This document shows positions 53,279 to 60,341 of a stretch of DNA of 64,000 nucleotides, in pieces. Source of the DNA: Actinoplanes subtropicus (GTDB taxonomy: Bacteria > Actinomycetota > Actinomycetes > Mycobacteriales > Micromonosporaceae); contig NZ_JOJL01000006.1 of the NCBI RefSeq assembly GCF_000721705.1, positions 62,001-126,000 of the forward strand, in the 5' to 3' direction. A program made the position numbers and the translations under genes. Each line of letters opens with the position of its first letter. Positions within the stretch are counted from its first letter, which is position 1. A model generated the notes under the pieces. The model saw only the letters and a list, made by a program, of their open reading frames with translations. It was not told the origin of the DNA and did not search any database.

Positions 53279-53352
53279 TGTCGCCGGGTGGGTTCGAACC
53301 ACCGGCCTCCGCCTTATCAGGGCGGCGCTCTCACCCGCTGAGCTACGGCGAC
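53279..53352 (-). tRNA. tRNA-Ile(GAT)
   Basis: Acceptor GTCGCCG/CGGCGAC, D arm GCTC-AGCGGGTGA-GAGC, anticodon arm CCGCC-CTGATAA-GGCGG (GAT), T arm GGTGG-TTCGAAC-CCACC, discriminator A. Canonical, no CCA. Only 2 nt separate it from the CCA end of the preceding tRNA-Ser. Confidence 0.93.
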
Positions 53353-53354
53353 AT

Positions 53355-53447
53355 TGGCGGAGAGCGAGGGATTTGAACCCCCGGCAAAGGTTTCCCCTGC
53401 TACGGATTAGCGGTCCGTCGCCTTCGTCCTGACTCGGCCAGCTCTCC
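53355..53447 (-). tRNA. tRNA-Ser(GCT) with C33 and encoded CCA
   Basis: Acceptor GGAGAGC/GCTCTCC; anticodon arm ACGGA-CCGCTAA-TCCGT gives GCT with C33; long variable arm; T arm GGGGG-TTCAAAT-CCCTC (one G-U); discriminator G followed by encoded CCA. U8 present. One of only two array members with CCA. Confidence 0.9.
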
Positions 53448-53453
53448 ACGCTG

Positions 53454-53526
53454 CTGGGAGCGGAGGATTCGAACCTCCACGGACCGGTCCAGAGCCGGTC
53501 ATGCTGCCTGGTTACATCAGCTCCCA
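53454..53526 (-). tRNA. tRNA-Gln(CTG)
   Basis: Acceptor TGGGAGC/GCTCCCA with the U1-A72 start typical of tRNA-Gln, anticodon arm ACCGG-CTCTGGA-CCGGT (CTG, U33), T arm GGAGG-TTCGAAT-CCTCC, discriminator G. No CCA (GCAG). Reads CAG. Confidence 0.9.
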
Positions 53527-53530
53527 TCGC

Positions 53531-53650
53531 GGCCGGCGGGGTGATGGCCCGCCGGCCGGCCTCGGCGCCGGGACAAGCGCTGTTCGCGCCTCGGACCAGG
53601 GGTCCGGTCACCCGGGCGCCGGGTGACGGCCCGCCGTGCGGCGGACCGGA
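53531..53650 (-). other. Structured spacer inside the tRNA array
   Basis: A 129-bp gap between tRNA-Gly(GCC) and tRNA-Gln splits the array. It holds a 10-bp hairpin (GGCCGGCGGG at 53531-53540 with CCCGCCGGCC at 53548-53557) and a second region with GTCACCCGG/CCGGGTGAC arms enclosed by GGTCCG/CGGACC. No T arm or anticodon was found, so it is not a further tRNA. It could be a processing, termination or promoter element. Confidence 0.55.
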
Positions 53651-53655
53651 AGTCG

Positions 53656-53728
53656 AGCGGCTGACCGGGTTCGAACCGGTGACCTCCACCATGGCGAGGT
53701 GGCGCTCTACCAACTGAGCTACAACCGC
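53656..53728 (-). tRNA. tRNA-Gly(GCC) with C33
   Basis: Acceptor GCGGTTG/CAGCCGC (one G-U), U8 A9, D arm GCTC-AGTTGGTA-GAGC, anticodon arm CCACC-TCGCCAT-GGTGG gives GCC with C33, T arm ACCGG-TTCGAAC-CCGGT, discriminator U. All other positions are canonical. No CCA. Confidence 0.9.
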
Positions 53729-53739
53729 GTGTTGCCGCG

Positions 53740-53812
53740 AGCGGCCCGCGGGCATCGAACCCGCTTCTCCGGTTTGGAAGACCGGCATGTCCGCCGAGTT
53801 CACCAGGACCGC
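53740..53812 (-). tRNA. tRNA-Gly(TCC)
   Basis: Acceptor GCGGTCC/GGGCCGC (one G-U), U8, short D stem GTG/CAT, anticodon arm CCGGT-CTTCCAA-ACCGG (TCC, U33), T arm GCGGG-TTCGATG-CCCGC, discriminator U. No CCA. Reads GGA and possibly GGG. Confidence 0.85.
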
Positions 53813-53823
53813 ACGATGTCGCG

Positions 53824-53897
53824 TCGCCCGTCCGGGGGTTGAACCCGGTCTTCCGGAGTGAGAGTCCGGTGGTCTACCTGCCTCAGCCTCACGGGCG
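53824..53897 (-). tRNA. tRNA-Glu(CTC), atypical
   Basis: Acceptor CGCCCGT/ACGGGCG is perfect but starts C1-G72, unusual for Glu. Anticodon arm CCGGA-CTCTCAC-TCCGG gives CTC with U33. T arm CCGGG-TTCAACC-CCCGG. Position 8 is G and the D stem is weak. Discriminator A, no CCA. First tRNA of the array after the leader terminator. Confidence 0.78.
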
Positions 53898-53935
53898 CTT
53901 CTGCCATCCGCTGTGGAGTTGTCAAAGAACGTCGA

Positions 53936-53972
53936 AAACAAGAAAGCCGCCGTCCCGAACGGGGGCGGCGGC
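53936..53972 (-). terminator. Rho-independent terminator between leader ORF and tRNA array
   Basis: On the minus strand GCCGCCG (53972-53966) pairs with CGGCGGC (53952-53946) with an inner CCCG/CGGG extension, followed immediately by TTTCTTGTTTT. It is the best intrinsic terminator in the window. It lies 20 nt after the leader stop and 38 nt before the first tRNA, the layout of an attenuator. Confidence 0.85.
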
Positions 53973-53991
53973 GTAAGCCTGGCTAGCACTG

Positions 53992-54102
53992 CTAGCGACG
54001 CCACCGTTCCCGGTAGTAGGAGCTGATCGGACCGGAACAGCCCACGACCCGCCCACCGCGCGGCTCGGGCCGCTGCTGGGTGATCGAGGTCTGCCGTTCC
54101 AT
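53992..54102 (-). CDS. 36-codon leader ORF upstream of the tRNA array
   Basis: ATG at 54102 has AGGAGC 8 nt upstream. The product begins MERQTSITQQRPEPR and ends SGPISSYYRERWRR before TAG. It has no signal peptide or known domain. Every one of the eleven array anticodons has at least one readable codon in it: CGG, CAG, TCG, ATC, CCG, GAG, GGC/GGT, GGG, TGT, AGC and two adjacent TAC. It is followed by an intrinsic terminator. A leader peptide that reports on translation is likely; an independent small protein is the alternative. Confidence 0.62.
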   Translation of the reverse strand: MERQTSITQQRPEPRGGRVVGCSGPISSYYRERWRR

Positions 54103-54140
54103 CGCTCTGCTCCTGACCGTGGTCGTCGGTGGTGATCTCT

Positions 54141-54169
54141 ACGGTAGGGCGGCCCGCGCCGCCCGGCAA
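54141..54169 (-). promoter_or_regulatory. Promoter of leader ORF and tRNA array
   Basis: TTGCCG (54169-54164) and TACCGT (54146-54141) on the minus strand are separated by 17 bp, a good vegetative-type promoter. It starts just after the stop of the upstream esterase gene and places the leader ATG roughly 30 nt downstream of the transcription start. Confidence 0.6.
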
Positions 54170-54173
54170 CGCA

Positions 54174-55295
54174 TTAATCGACGGCCGAGGCGCGCCGGGC
54201 GATCCCGGCCCCGAAGGCGGCCACCGCCTCGATCACGTAGCTGTAGCGCAGGTAGAAGAACAGATCGAAGGCGTGCTGGCCGCCGGGTAGTTCGGCGTAC
54301 ACGATCGGGCTTTTGCTTTTTTCCCGGAGGCGGCTGACGAAGTCGCGGGTGTCCTCGACCAGCGACAGGCTGTCGTTGGCGCCGTGCACGACGAGGAAGG
54401 GCGGCGCGTCGCCGAGCCGGTCGAGCGGCGACGAGCCCGGCCCGTCGAGGCGTCCGTAGTAGCCGGAGAAGGCGACCACCGCGGCGACCGACGTGTCCGC
54501 CTCCTCGAAGCCGGGCTGGAAAGCCGGGTCGTTCGGGGTGAGCGCGATCATCGAGGCCATGTGCGCGCCGGCCGAGGTTCCGGAGACCACGATCGTACGG
54601 GGATCGCCGCCGTACTCCGCCGCGTGCGCGCGCACCCACGCGATCACCTTCTTGCCGTCGATGTGATGCTCCGGATAGTGCGCGGCCGGGGCGAGGCGGT
54701 AGTTGGCGTTGACGCACACCCAGCCCTGCGCGGCGAGGTGGTTGAGCAGCGCGCGGGCCTCCCGGTTCTTGCTGCCCAGGCGGAACCCGCCGCCGTGGAA
54801 GAACACCAGGACCGGCGCGCCGGGCGGCCGGTCGTGGCGGTGGTAGACGTCCAGCAGGTTCGCCCGGCCGGCGTCGCCGTACGAGAGGTTGCGCACCAGC
54901 GCCACGTCCCGCCGCCGCACGGTGAACGGCGCCAGCAGGATGTGCGCCCACGGCCGCCGCGCCAAGGTGAGCTCGATTCCGCCCTCGGCCAGGGCCCGCC
55001 GGAGGGCCGGCCCGGTGGCCAGCGCCCGCCGCACCAATGCGAAGAGGCCGGCCGCGGTCAGCAGCGCCACGGCGAAGACGATCCCGCCGCCGAGCGAGTC
55101 CACATCGCCCTGGGCCAGCGCGAGCGCGCTGATCGCGACCAGCACGTACAGCGGCAGGAAGGGCTGCTCGTTGATCTGGAACGTCACCCAGTAGCCCCAG
55201 TACGACGGGCGGGTGTGCGGCGGTCGCGGCCCGATCACGGCCACCGCGGTGCAGAACGCGATGAGCGCGACGGGGATGGCGTATCCGATCGGCAT
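54174..55295 (-). CDS. Membrane-anchored alpha/beta hydrolase (esterase/lipase, HSL-like)
   Basis: 373 aa. Three or more hydrophobic segments fill residues 1-100 (YAIPVALIAFCTAVAVIG, LPLYVLVAISALALA, GGGIVFAVALLTAAGLFALV). The hydrolase domain has the HGGG oxyanion motif (LVFFHGGGFRLGS), nucleophile elbow VSGTSAGAHMASM, Asp region FLVVHGANDSL and His in ELPGGQHAFDLF. It probably acts on lipid or ester substrates at the membrane. The gene precedes the tRNA leader but ends before its promoter. Confidence 0.87.
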   Translation of the reverse strand: MPIGYAIPVALIAFCTAVAVIGPRPPHTRPSYWGYWVTFQINEQPFLPLYVLVAISALALAQGDVDSLGGGIVFAVALLTAAGLFALVRRALATGPALRRALAEGGIELTLARRPWAHILLAPFTVRRRDVALVRNLSYGDAGRANLLDVYHRHDRPPGAPVLVFFHGGGFRLGSKNREARALLNHLAAQGWVCVNANYRLAPAAHYPEHHIDGKKVIAWVRAHAAEYGGDPRTIVVSGTSAGAHMASMIALTPNDPAFQPGFEEADTSVAAVVAFSGYYGRLDGPGSSPLDRLGDAPPFLVVHGANDSLSLVEDTRDFVSRLREKSKSPIVYAELPGGQHAFDLFFYLRYSYVIEAVAAFGAGIARRASAVD

Positions 55296-55440
55296 GCTCA
55301 CGACGCTAACCGGCGGCCACCACATCGGTAAGGTCCGATTCCTGAAGAGCGGAGCGGTCCGGTCCGGGAACGAGCGCGGCGACCGCCTGGCTGCCGGCCA
55401 GAGCGATCGCCGCGGCGACCACGAAGAGGGACGGGAGCGG

Positions 55441-56805
55441 TCAGCCCACCGGGCCGGTCGCCAGTTTCACCGAGGCGGAGTGCGACTGGCCGGACACGTC
55501 GGTCCAGACCAGCTTCACCTTGTCGCCGGGGTGGTGCCGGTCGAGTTCGGCGGTCAGGTCGGTGGCGGAGGTGATCTTGACACCGGCCACCGAGGTGATC
55601 ACGTCGCCCCGGGCCAGGCCCGCGGCCTCGGCCGGCGTGCCCTGGACCACGCCCAGCACGGCCGCGCCGGACTCGTTCGTGAAGCCCTGGCCGTTGCTGG
55701 CGCTCGCCCCGATGCCGAGGTAGGCGGTGGCGCCGATGTGGATCGTGCTGGACGACTGCCCGGCGCGGATCTGGTCGGCGATCGTCGTGGCGGTGGCGAT
55801 CGGGATGGCGAAGCCGTCGCCGCCGGCCGACTGGTACTGGAAGCCCGCCGACGCGGCGGTGTCCACGCCGATCACCTCGCCGGAGGTGGTCAGCAGCGGG
55901 CCGCCCGAGTCGCCGGCGCGGATGTCGGCGTTCACCTCGATGAGCCCGGTGAGCTTCTCGGACGAGCCGGTGCCCTCGTCCGAGGCGGTGATCGACTGGT
56001 TCAGCGCGGTGACCGAGCCGCCGACCGCGCTCGGGGTGCCGCCGGTGCCGCCCGCGTTGCCGATCGCCACCACCGGGTCGCCGGCCTTGACGGTCGTCGC
56101 CGACAGCGTGGCGGTGGCCAGGCCGGAGGCGCCGGAGAGGCGCAGCACCGCGATGTCGCCGGACCGGTCGTAACCGACCACGGCCGCGCGGTACTGCTTC
56201 GAGTTGCCGATGTCGGTGACGGTGATGCTGGTGGCGCCCGCGACCACATGGTTGTTGGTCAGCACGACGCCGTCCGAGGCGATCACGATGCCGGTGCCGG
56301 CGGCCTCGCCGTTCTGGGCGCCGAGCACGGTGTCGATGTCGACCAGGGCGGGGTCGACCTTCTTCGCGACCGCGGCGACCTGGGCGTCGGTGGCGCCGGT
56401 CGAGCCGGTCGAGCCGCCGTTGCCCTGGTCCTGCCCGTTGCCCTGCTGGGCGCCGGTGCCGCCGCCGGACTGGGCACCGTTGCCGTTGCCGCTGCCGCTG
56501 CCGCTGCCGGGGTTGTAGGGGAGGTAGGGGGAGTTGTAACCGCTGTCGGACGACGCCGAGGACGACGCGACCGGCCGCAGCGACCAGCCCGCGGCGAACC
56601 CACCCGCGCCGACGAGCGCGAGCAGGGCGACGCCGCCGCCGACCGCGGCGACCACGCGACCGGTCCGCTTCCGGGGGCGGGGGGCCGGCTGCTGGTACGG
56701 ATCCTGATACTGCTGCTGGTAAGGATCCTGGTACGGCTGCCACTGACCCGGAGGTGGCCACCCACCCGGGCCGGGCGTGTAGGTGTACTGATCGGGAATG
56801 GTCAC
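55441..56805 (-). CDS. HtrA-like serine protease with PDZ domain
   Basis: 454 aa from GTG 56805. Residues 1-48 are a cytosolic Pro/Gln/Tyr-rich tail (PYQDPYQQQYQDPYQQ), then a membrane helix (VVAAVGGGVALLALVGAGGF), a Ser/Gly/Asn linker, and a trypsin-like domain with His in VLTNNHVVAGA, Asp in SGDIAVLRL and Ser in RAGDSGGPLL. A PDZ domain follows (YLGIGASA, GVVQGTPAEAAGLARGDVIT). It handles misfolded proteins outside the membrane. Monocistronic, divergent from the alpha-galactosidase. Confidence 0.92.
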   Translation of the reverse strand: MTIPDQYTYTPGPGGWPPPGQWQPYQDPYQQQYQDPYQQPAPRPRKRTGRVVAAVGGGVALLALVGAGGFAAGWSLRPVASSSASSDSGYNSPYLPYNPGSGSGSGNGNGAQSGGGTGAQQGNGQDQGNGGSTGSTGATDAQVAAVAKKVDPALVDIDTVLGAQNGEAAGTGIVIASDGVVLTNNHVVAGATSITVTDIGNSKQYRAAVVGYDRSGDIAVLRLSGASGLATATLSATTVKAGDPVVAIGNAGGTGGTPSAVGGSVTALNQSITASDEGTGSSEKLTGLIEVNADIRAGDSGGPLLTTSGEVIGVDTAASAGFQYQSAGGDGFAIPIATATTIADQIRAGQSSSTIHIGATAYLGIGASASNGQGFTNESGAAVLGVVQGTPAEAAGLARGDVITSVAGVKITSATDLTAELDRHHPGDKVKLVWTDVSGQSHSASVKLATGPVG

Positions 56806-56892
56806 TTCTTCGTTGTACTGCGGTTTTCTAGGAGTGGGCTGAGAGACCGCTGGACAGTAGCCGCACAGAATCGATTGGCACACTTGCTGACC

Positions 56893-58068
56893 ATGGTCGT
56901 CCGCCTCGCCGTCGTGCTCGCCCTCCTGCTCGGCGTTCTCGTCGGTGAGCACTCGGGGGCGGCGCCGCTGGCCCGCGGCTACAACGGGCTGGCCGGGACG
57001 CCGCCGATGGGCTGGAACGACTACAACGCGTACGGGCTGGACGTCACCGAGGAGCTGGTACGGGAGACGGCCGACACGATGGTCGCGTCGGGCCTGCGGG
57101 ACGCCGGGTATCGGTACGTGACCATCGACGACGGGTGGATGGCGGCGACCCGCGACGCGCACGGGAAACTGCGGCCGGACCCGGCCCGTTTCCCGCACGG
57201 GATCGCGGCGCTGGCCGCCTACGTGCATGCCCGCGGGCTGAAGCTGGGCATCTACGAGGACGCCGGGGTGCACACCTGCGGCGGGCTGCCGGGCAGTCTC
57301 GGGCACGAGCGGGACGACGCGGCGCTCTTCGCGGCCTGGGGCGTGGACTACCTGAAGTACGACAACTGCTATGCCGGACCGGGCTGCGCCGACCACTCGT
57401 GCCCGGACGGCGCCGAGGTGCCGGCCCGCGACCGGTACGCCCGGATGCGGGACGCGCTGCTGGCGAGCGGCCGCCCGATCGTGTTCAGCATCTGCTCCTG
57501 GGGCACGGGCGACGTGGCGCGGTGGGCGGCCGGCTACGGCAACCTCTGGCGCACCACCGGGGACATCACGGCGACGTACGCAAGCCTGGTTTCGATCTTT
57601 CATCAGACCGTCGGGCTGGGCGGATACGCGGGTCCGGGTGGCTGGAACGACCCGGACATGCTCGAGGTCGGCAACGGCATGACGGCCCTCGAAGATCGCA
57701 CCGAGCTGACGCTGTGGGCGGCGCTGGCCGCTCCCCTGGTGATCGGCACCGATCTCGTGCACGCGCGATCGGAAACGATCGCGGCACTCACCAACCCCGG
57801 CGTGATCGCGATCGATCAGGACCCGCTCGGCCGACCGGCCCGGCTGGTCTCGGCCACAAACGGTCTCGATGTGCTGTCCCGCCCGCTGGCCGACGGCGAC
57901 ACCGCGGTCGTCCTGTTCAACGAGACCGATACGGCGGCCACGATCACGACCCCTTCCCCCGGCCACACCGCGACCGACGTCTGGACCGGGGCGGTCGCGA
58001 CCGCAAATGGCGAGATCCGAGCGAACGTGCCCGCTCATGGCGCGATGCTCTTCCGGGTACGGCCCTAG
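56893..58068 (+). CDS. Secreted GH27 alpha-galactosidase
   Basis: 391 aa. A signal peptide covers residues 1-23 (LAVVLALLLGVLVGEHSGAA). The GH27 barrel shows PPMGWNDYNAYG, YRYVTIDDGWMA, KLGIYEDAGVHTC, nucleophile Asp in DYLKYDNCYAG and acid/base Asp in LWRTTGDITATY, then GGWNDPDMLEVGNG. A beta-sandwich end domain follows (AVVLFNETDTAATI). It releases terminal alpha-galactose from plant oligosaccharides or galactomannan. Its last 4 bp overlap the convergent MarR stop. Confidence 0.92.
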   Translation: MVVRLAVVLALLLGVLVGEHSGAAPLARGYNGLAGTPPMGWNDYNAYGLDVTEELVRETADTMVASGLRDAGYRYVTIDDGWMAATRDAHGKLRPDPARFPHGIAALAAYVHARGLKLGIYEDAGVHTCGGLPGSLGHERDDAALFAAWGVDYLKYDNCYAGPGCADHSCPDGAEVPARDRYARMRDALLASGRPIVFSICSWGTGDVARWAAGYGNLWRTTGDITATYASLVSIFHQTVGLGGYAGPGGWNDPDMLEVGNGMTALEDRTELTLWAALAAPLVIGTDLVHARSETIAALTNPGVIAIDQDPLGRPARLVSATNGLDVLSRPLADGDTAVVLFNETDTAATITTPSPGHTATDVWTGAVATANGEIRANVPAHGAMLFRVRP

Positions 58069-58574
58069 CGCCGCCTGGCCGCCCGGGGCGCCGCCGAGCG
58101 CGGCGGGGCCGATCGCATGTGATCGCGCAGGCGGCCGAGCACGTCGTTCAGCGCGGCGATGTCGTCGTCGGCGAGGCCGGTCATCATCAGGCGCTGGACG
58201 ACCTCGATGTGGCCGCCGAAGACGTCGCCGAGCACCTCGCGGCCGGCCGGGGTGAGCGTGACCTCGACGCTGCGTTCGTCGTCGGCGCCGGGCGTACGCG
58301 TGACCAGGCCCCGTTTTTCCAGCTGGGCGGCCTGGTAGGTGAGCCCGCTGCGGCTGTAGACCAGCCCGTCGGCGAGGTCGGTCATCCGCAGCCGGCCGCC
58401 CGCCGAGTTGAGCCGGGCGAGGATCTGGAACTGCGGGGTGGTGAGGCCGCCGTCGGTCTTGAGCTGCTGCTCGACCGCGTGCTGCAGGAGGCTGCTCACC
58501 TCGGTCAGCGCGAAATAGGCGGCCAACTGGGCGGGCGCCAGCGGTGTGGGGGCGGGGGGTGTGGGGTCGGTCAC
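58065..58574 (-). CDS. MarR-family repressor
   Basis: 169 aa from GTG 58574. Winged HTH: LTTPQFQILARLNSAGGRLR, MTDLADGLVYSRSGLTYQAA, QLEKRGLVTRTPGADDERSV. It is divergent from a quinone oxidoreductase-like gene with two identical palindromes between them. A redox- or electrophile-sensing role is plausible (compare MarR-quinone reductase pairs) but there is no obvious sensory Cys. Confidence 0.92.
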   Translation of the reverse strand: MTDPTPPAPTPLAPAQLAAYFALTEVSSLLQHAVEQQLKTDGGLTTPQFQILARLNSAGGRLRMTDLADGLVYSRSGLTYQAAQLEKRGLVTRTPGADDERSVEVTLTPAGREVLGDVFGGHIEVVQRLMMTGLADDDIAALNDVLGRLRDHMRSAPPRSAAPRAARRR

Positions 58575-58597
58575 GCAACTTCCTCGGGCTCGACTAT

Positions 58598-58651
58598 TGC
58601 TTCGAGTTCGAAGCAGTTCTACCTTCAACCACGTGCTTCGAGTTCGAAGCA
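58598..58651. promoter_or_regulatory. Two identical MarR operators
   Basis: TGCTTCGAGTTCGAAGCA occurs exactly twice, at 58598-58615 and 58634-58651, start to start 36 bp. Each has 8-bp arms (TGCTTCGA/TCGAAGCA) around a GT centre. They fill the gap between the MarR start and the oxidoreductase start and would block both promoters. Confidence 0.9.
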
Positions 58652-58670
58652 AGCCTACAGGAGGTCGGTC

Positions 58671-59555
58671 ATGAAGGCAGTGCGGTTCCACGAGTACGGC
58701 GGGCAGGACGTCCTGCGCTACGAGGACGCCGACCGGCCCGTCCCCGGCGACGGCCAGGTGCTGGTCCGGGTCGCCGGCACCACGTTCAACCCGATCGACG
58801 CCGCGATCCGGGCCGGGTACATGCGGCAGGCGATGCCGGTGACCCTGCCGCACACCCCGGGCATCGACCTGGCCGGCACGGTCGACGGCAGCGGCGAGCG
58901 GGTGATCGCGTTCCTGCCGATGCTGGCCGACGGCGCGAGCGCCGAATACGTGGCGGTCGACCGGGGGCTGCTGGCCCCGGCCCCGGCGAACGTGCCGCTG
59001 GCGGACGCGGCGGCGTTGCCGTCCAGCGCGCTCACCGCGTGGCAGGCGCTGTTCGAGCACGCCAAGCTCGAGCCCGGGCAGCGGGTGCTGATCAACGGCG
59101 GCGGTGGGGCGGTCGGCGGGTTCGCGATCCAGCTGGCCGCGCAAGCCGGAGCGTATGTGATCGCCACGGCGAGCGCCCGCAGCCGGGAGGCGGTCCGGGC
59201 ACAGGGCGCCGCCGAGGTCATCGACTACACGGCCGGGCCGGTGCGCACGGACCGGCCGGTCGACGTGGTGGTGCACCTGGCCCGCGGCGACGCGAGCGCG
59301 ATCGTCGAACAGATCAGGCCGGGCGGGGTGCTGGTCTCCGCGGTCGGTCCGGTCGAGGCCGACGGCATTCGAACCATTCCGATGGGCGTACGCAGCGACG
59401 CCGCCCAGCTGGCCGAACTCGCCCGGCGGGTCGAGGCGGGCACGCTGAAGCTGGACATCAGCGCCCGCTATCGGCTGGCCGACCTGCCCGAGGTGCACGC
59501 GCTCGGCGAGCAGGGCGCGCTCCGCGGCAAGGTGGTCGTCACCGTTCGGGATTAG
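58671..59555 (+). CDS. NADP-dependent quinone oxidoreductase-like (zinc-free MDR)
   Basis: 294 aa with AGGAGG upstream. Medium-chain reductase: [45 protein letters not shown], Rossmann loop [17 protein letters not shown], then GAAEVIDYT. The zinc-ligand residues of alcohol dehydrogenases are absent, so a quinone/enone reductase is expected. It is controlled by the divergent MarR through the double operator. Confidence 0.9.
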   Translation: MKAVRFHEYGGQDVLRYEDADRPVPGDGQVLVRVAGTTFNPIDAAIRAGYMRQAMPVTLPHTPGIDLAGTVDGSGERVIAFLPMLADGASAEYVAVDRGLLAPAPANVPLADAAALPSSALTAWQALFEHAKLEPGQRVLINGGGGAVGGFAIQLAAQAGAYVIATASARSREAVRAQGAAEVIDYTAGPVRTDRPVDVVVHLARGDASAIVEQIRPGGVLVSAVGPVEADGIRTIPMGVRSDAAQLAELARRVEAGTLKLDISARYRLADLPEVHALGEQGALRGKVVVTVRD

Positions 59556-60196
59556 TCGCGAAGCCGGTCCGGTAGGCGAGCACCACCGCCTGCACCCGGT
59601 CCCGGAGGCCCAGCTTGGTGAGGATGCGGGCGACATGCGTCTTCACGGTCGTCTCGGCGACCACCAGTTCGGCGGCGATCTCGGCGTTTGGAGAGGCCGC
59701 GCGCGATCAGGCGCAGCACATCCCGCTCGCGTTCGGTCAGCGCGGCCAGCTCCGGCGGCGGGCCGGGCGCCGGGGCGGGCACGGCGAACCGCTCGACCAG
59801 CCGGCGGGTGATCGACGGCTCGATCAGCGAGTCGCCGGTCGTCGCCGCCCGGACCGCCGCGATCAGGCGGCTGGACGGGGCGTCCTTGAGCAGGAAACCG
59901 GCCGCCCCGGCGTGCAGGGCGCGGTACACGTACTCGTTCTGGTCGAAGGTGGTCAGCACGACGATCGTGGGCGGATCCGGCTGCCGGAGGATCTCCTCGG
60001 TGGCGACCAGGCCGTCCACCTCGGGCATCCGGATGTCCATCAGGATCACATCCGGCGCGGCCAGCCGGGCCTGGCGGATCGCCTCGGCGCCGGTGTCCGC
60101 CTCGGCGACCACCTCGATGTCGCCCTCGGCCTCCAGGATCACCCGGAAGCCGGTACGCACGAGGGTCTGATCGTCGGCGATGAGAACCCGGATCAT
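59539..60196 (-). pseudogene. NarL-family response regulator with frameshift in the HTH
   Basis: The receiver is intact (VLIADDQTLVRTGF, phosphoacceptor in VILMDIRMPEVDG, VVLTTFDQNE, FLLKDAPS) and the HTH begins [17 protein letters not shown], but an extra A (the T run at 59687-59689 on the plus strand) shifts the frame to an Arg/Gly-rich tail ending at 59552. Removing one base restores a normal LuxR HTH ([20 protein letters not shown]) ending at 59539. It is either a true pseudogene or a sequencing error. It faces the kinase genes to its right. Confidence 0.82.
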
Positions 60197-60341
60197 GCAG
60201 CGATTCTCCCGTCCCCCGCGACGCCGCCGGGTCATCCCTGAGGAGGATGCGGGCGACCGACAATCGTCCTCGCGGAAGACGAGGGCTACGACCCCTGATC
60301 TCTAGCGTCGATGGCACGCAAGAAAGAAAGAGGGGGAGAAA

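Noticed and set aside
52912..53376. Open frames of 150 codons and more across the tRNA array on both strands
   Set aside because: They are by-products of GC-rich tRNA sequence; the DNA is fully explained by tRNA cloverleaves.
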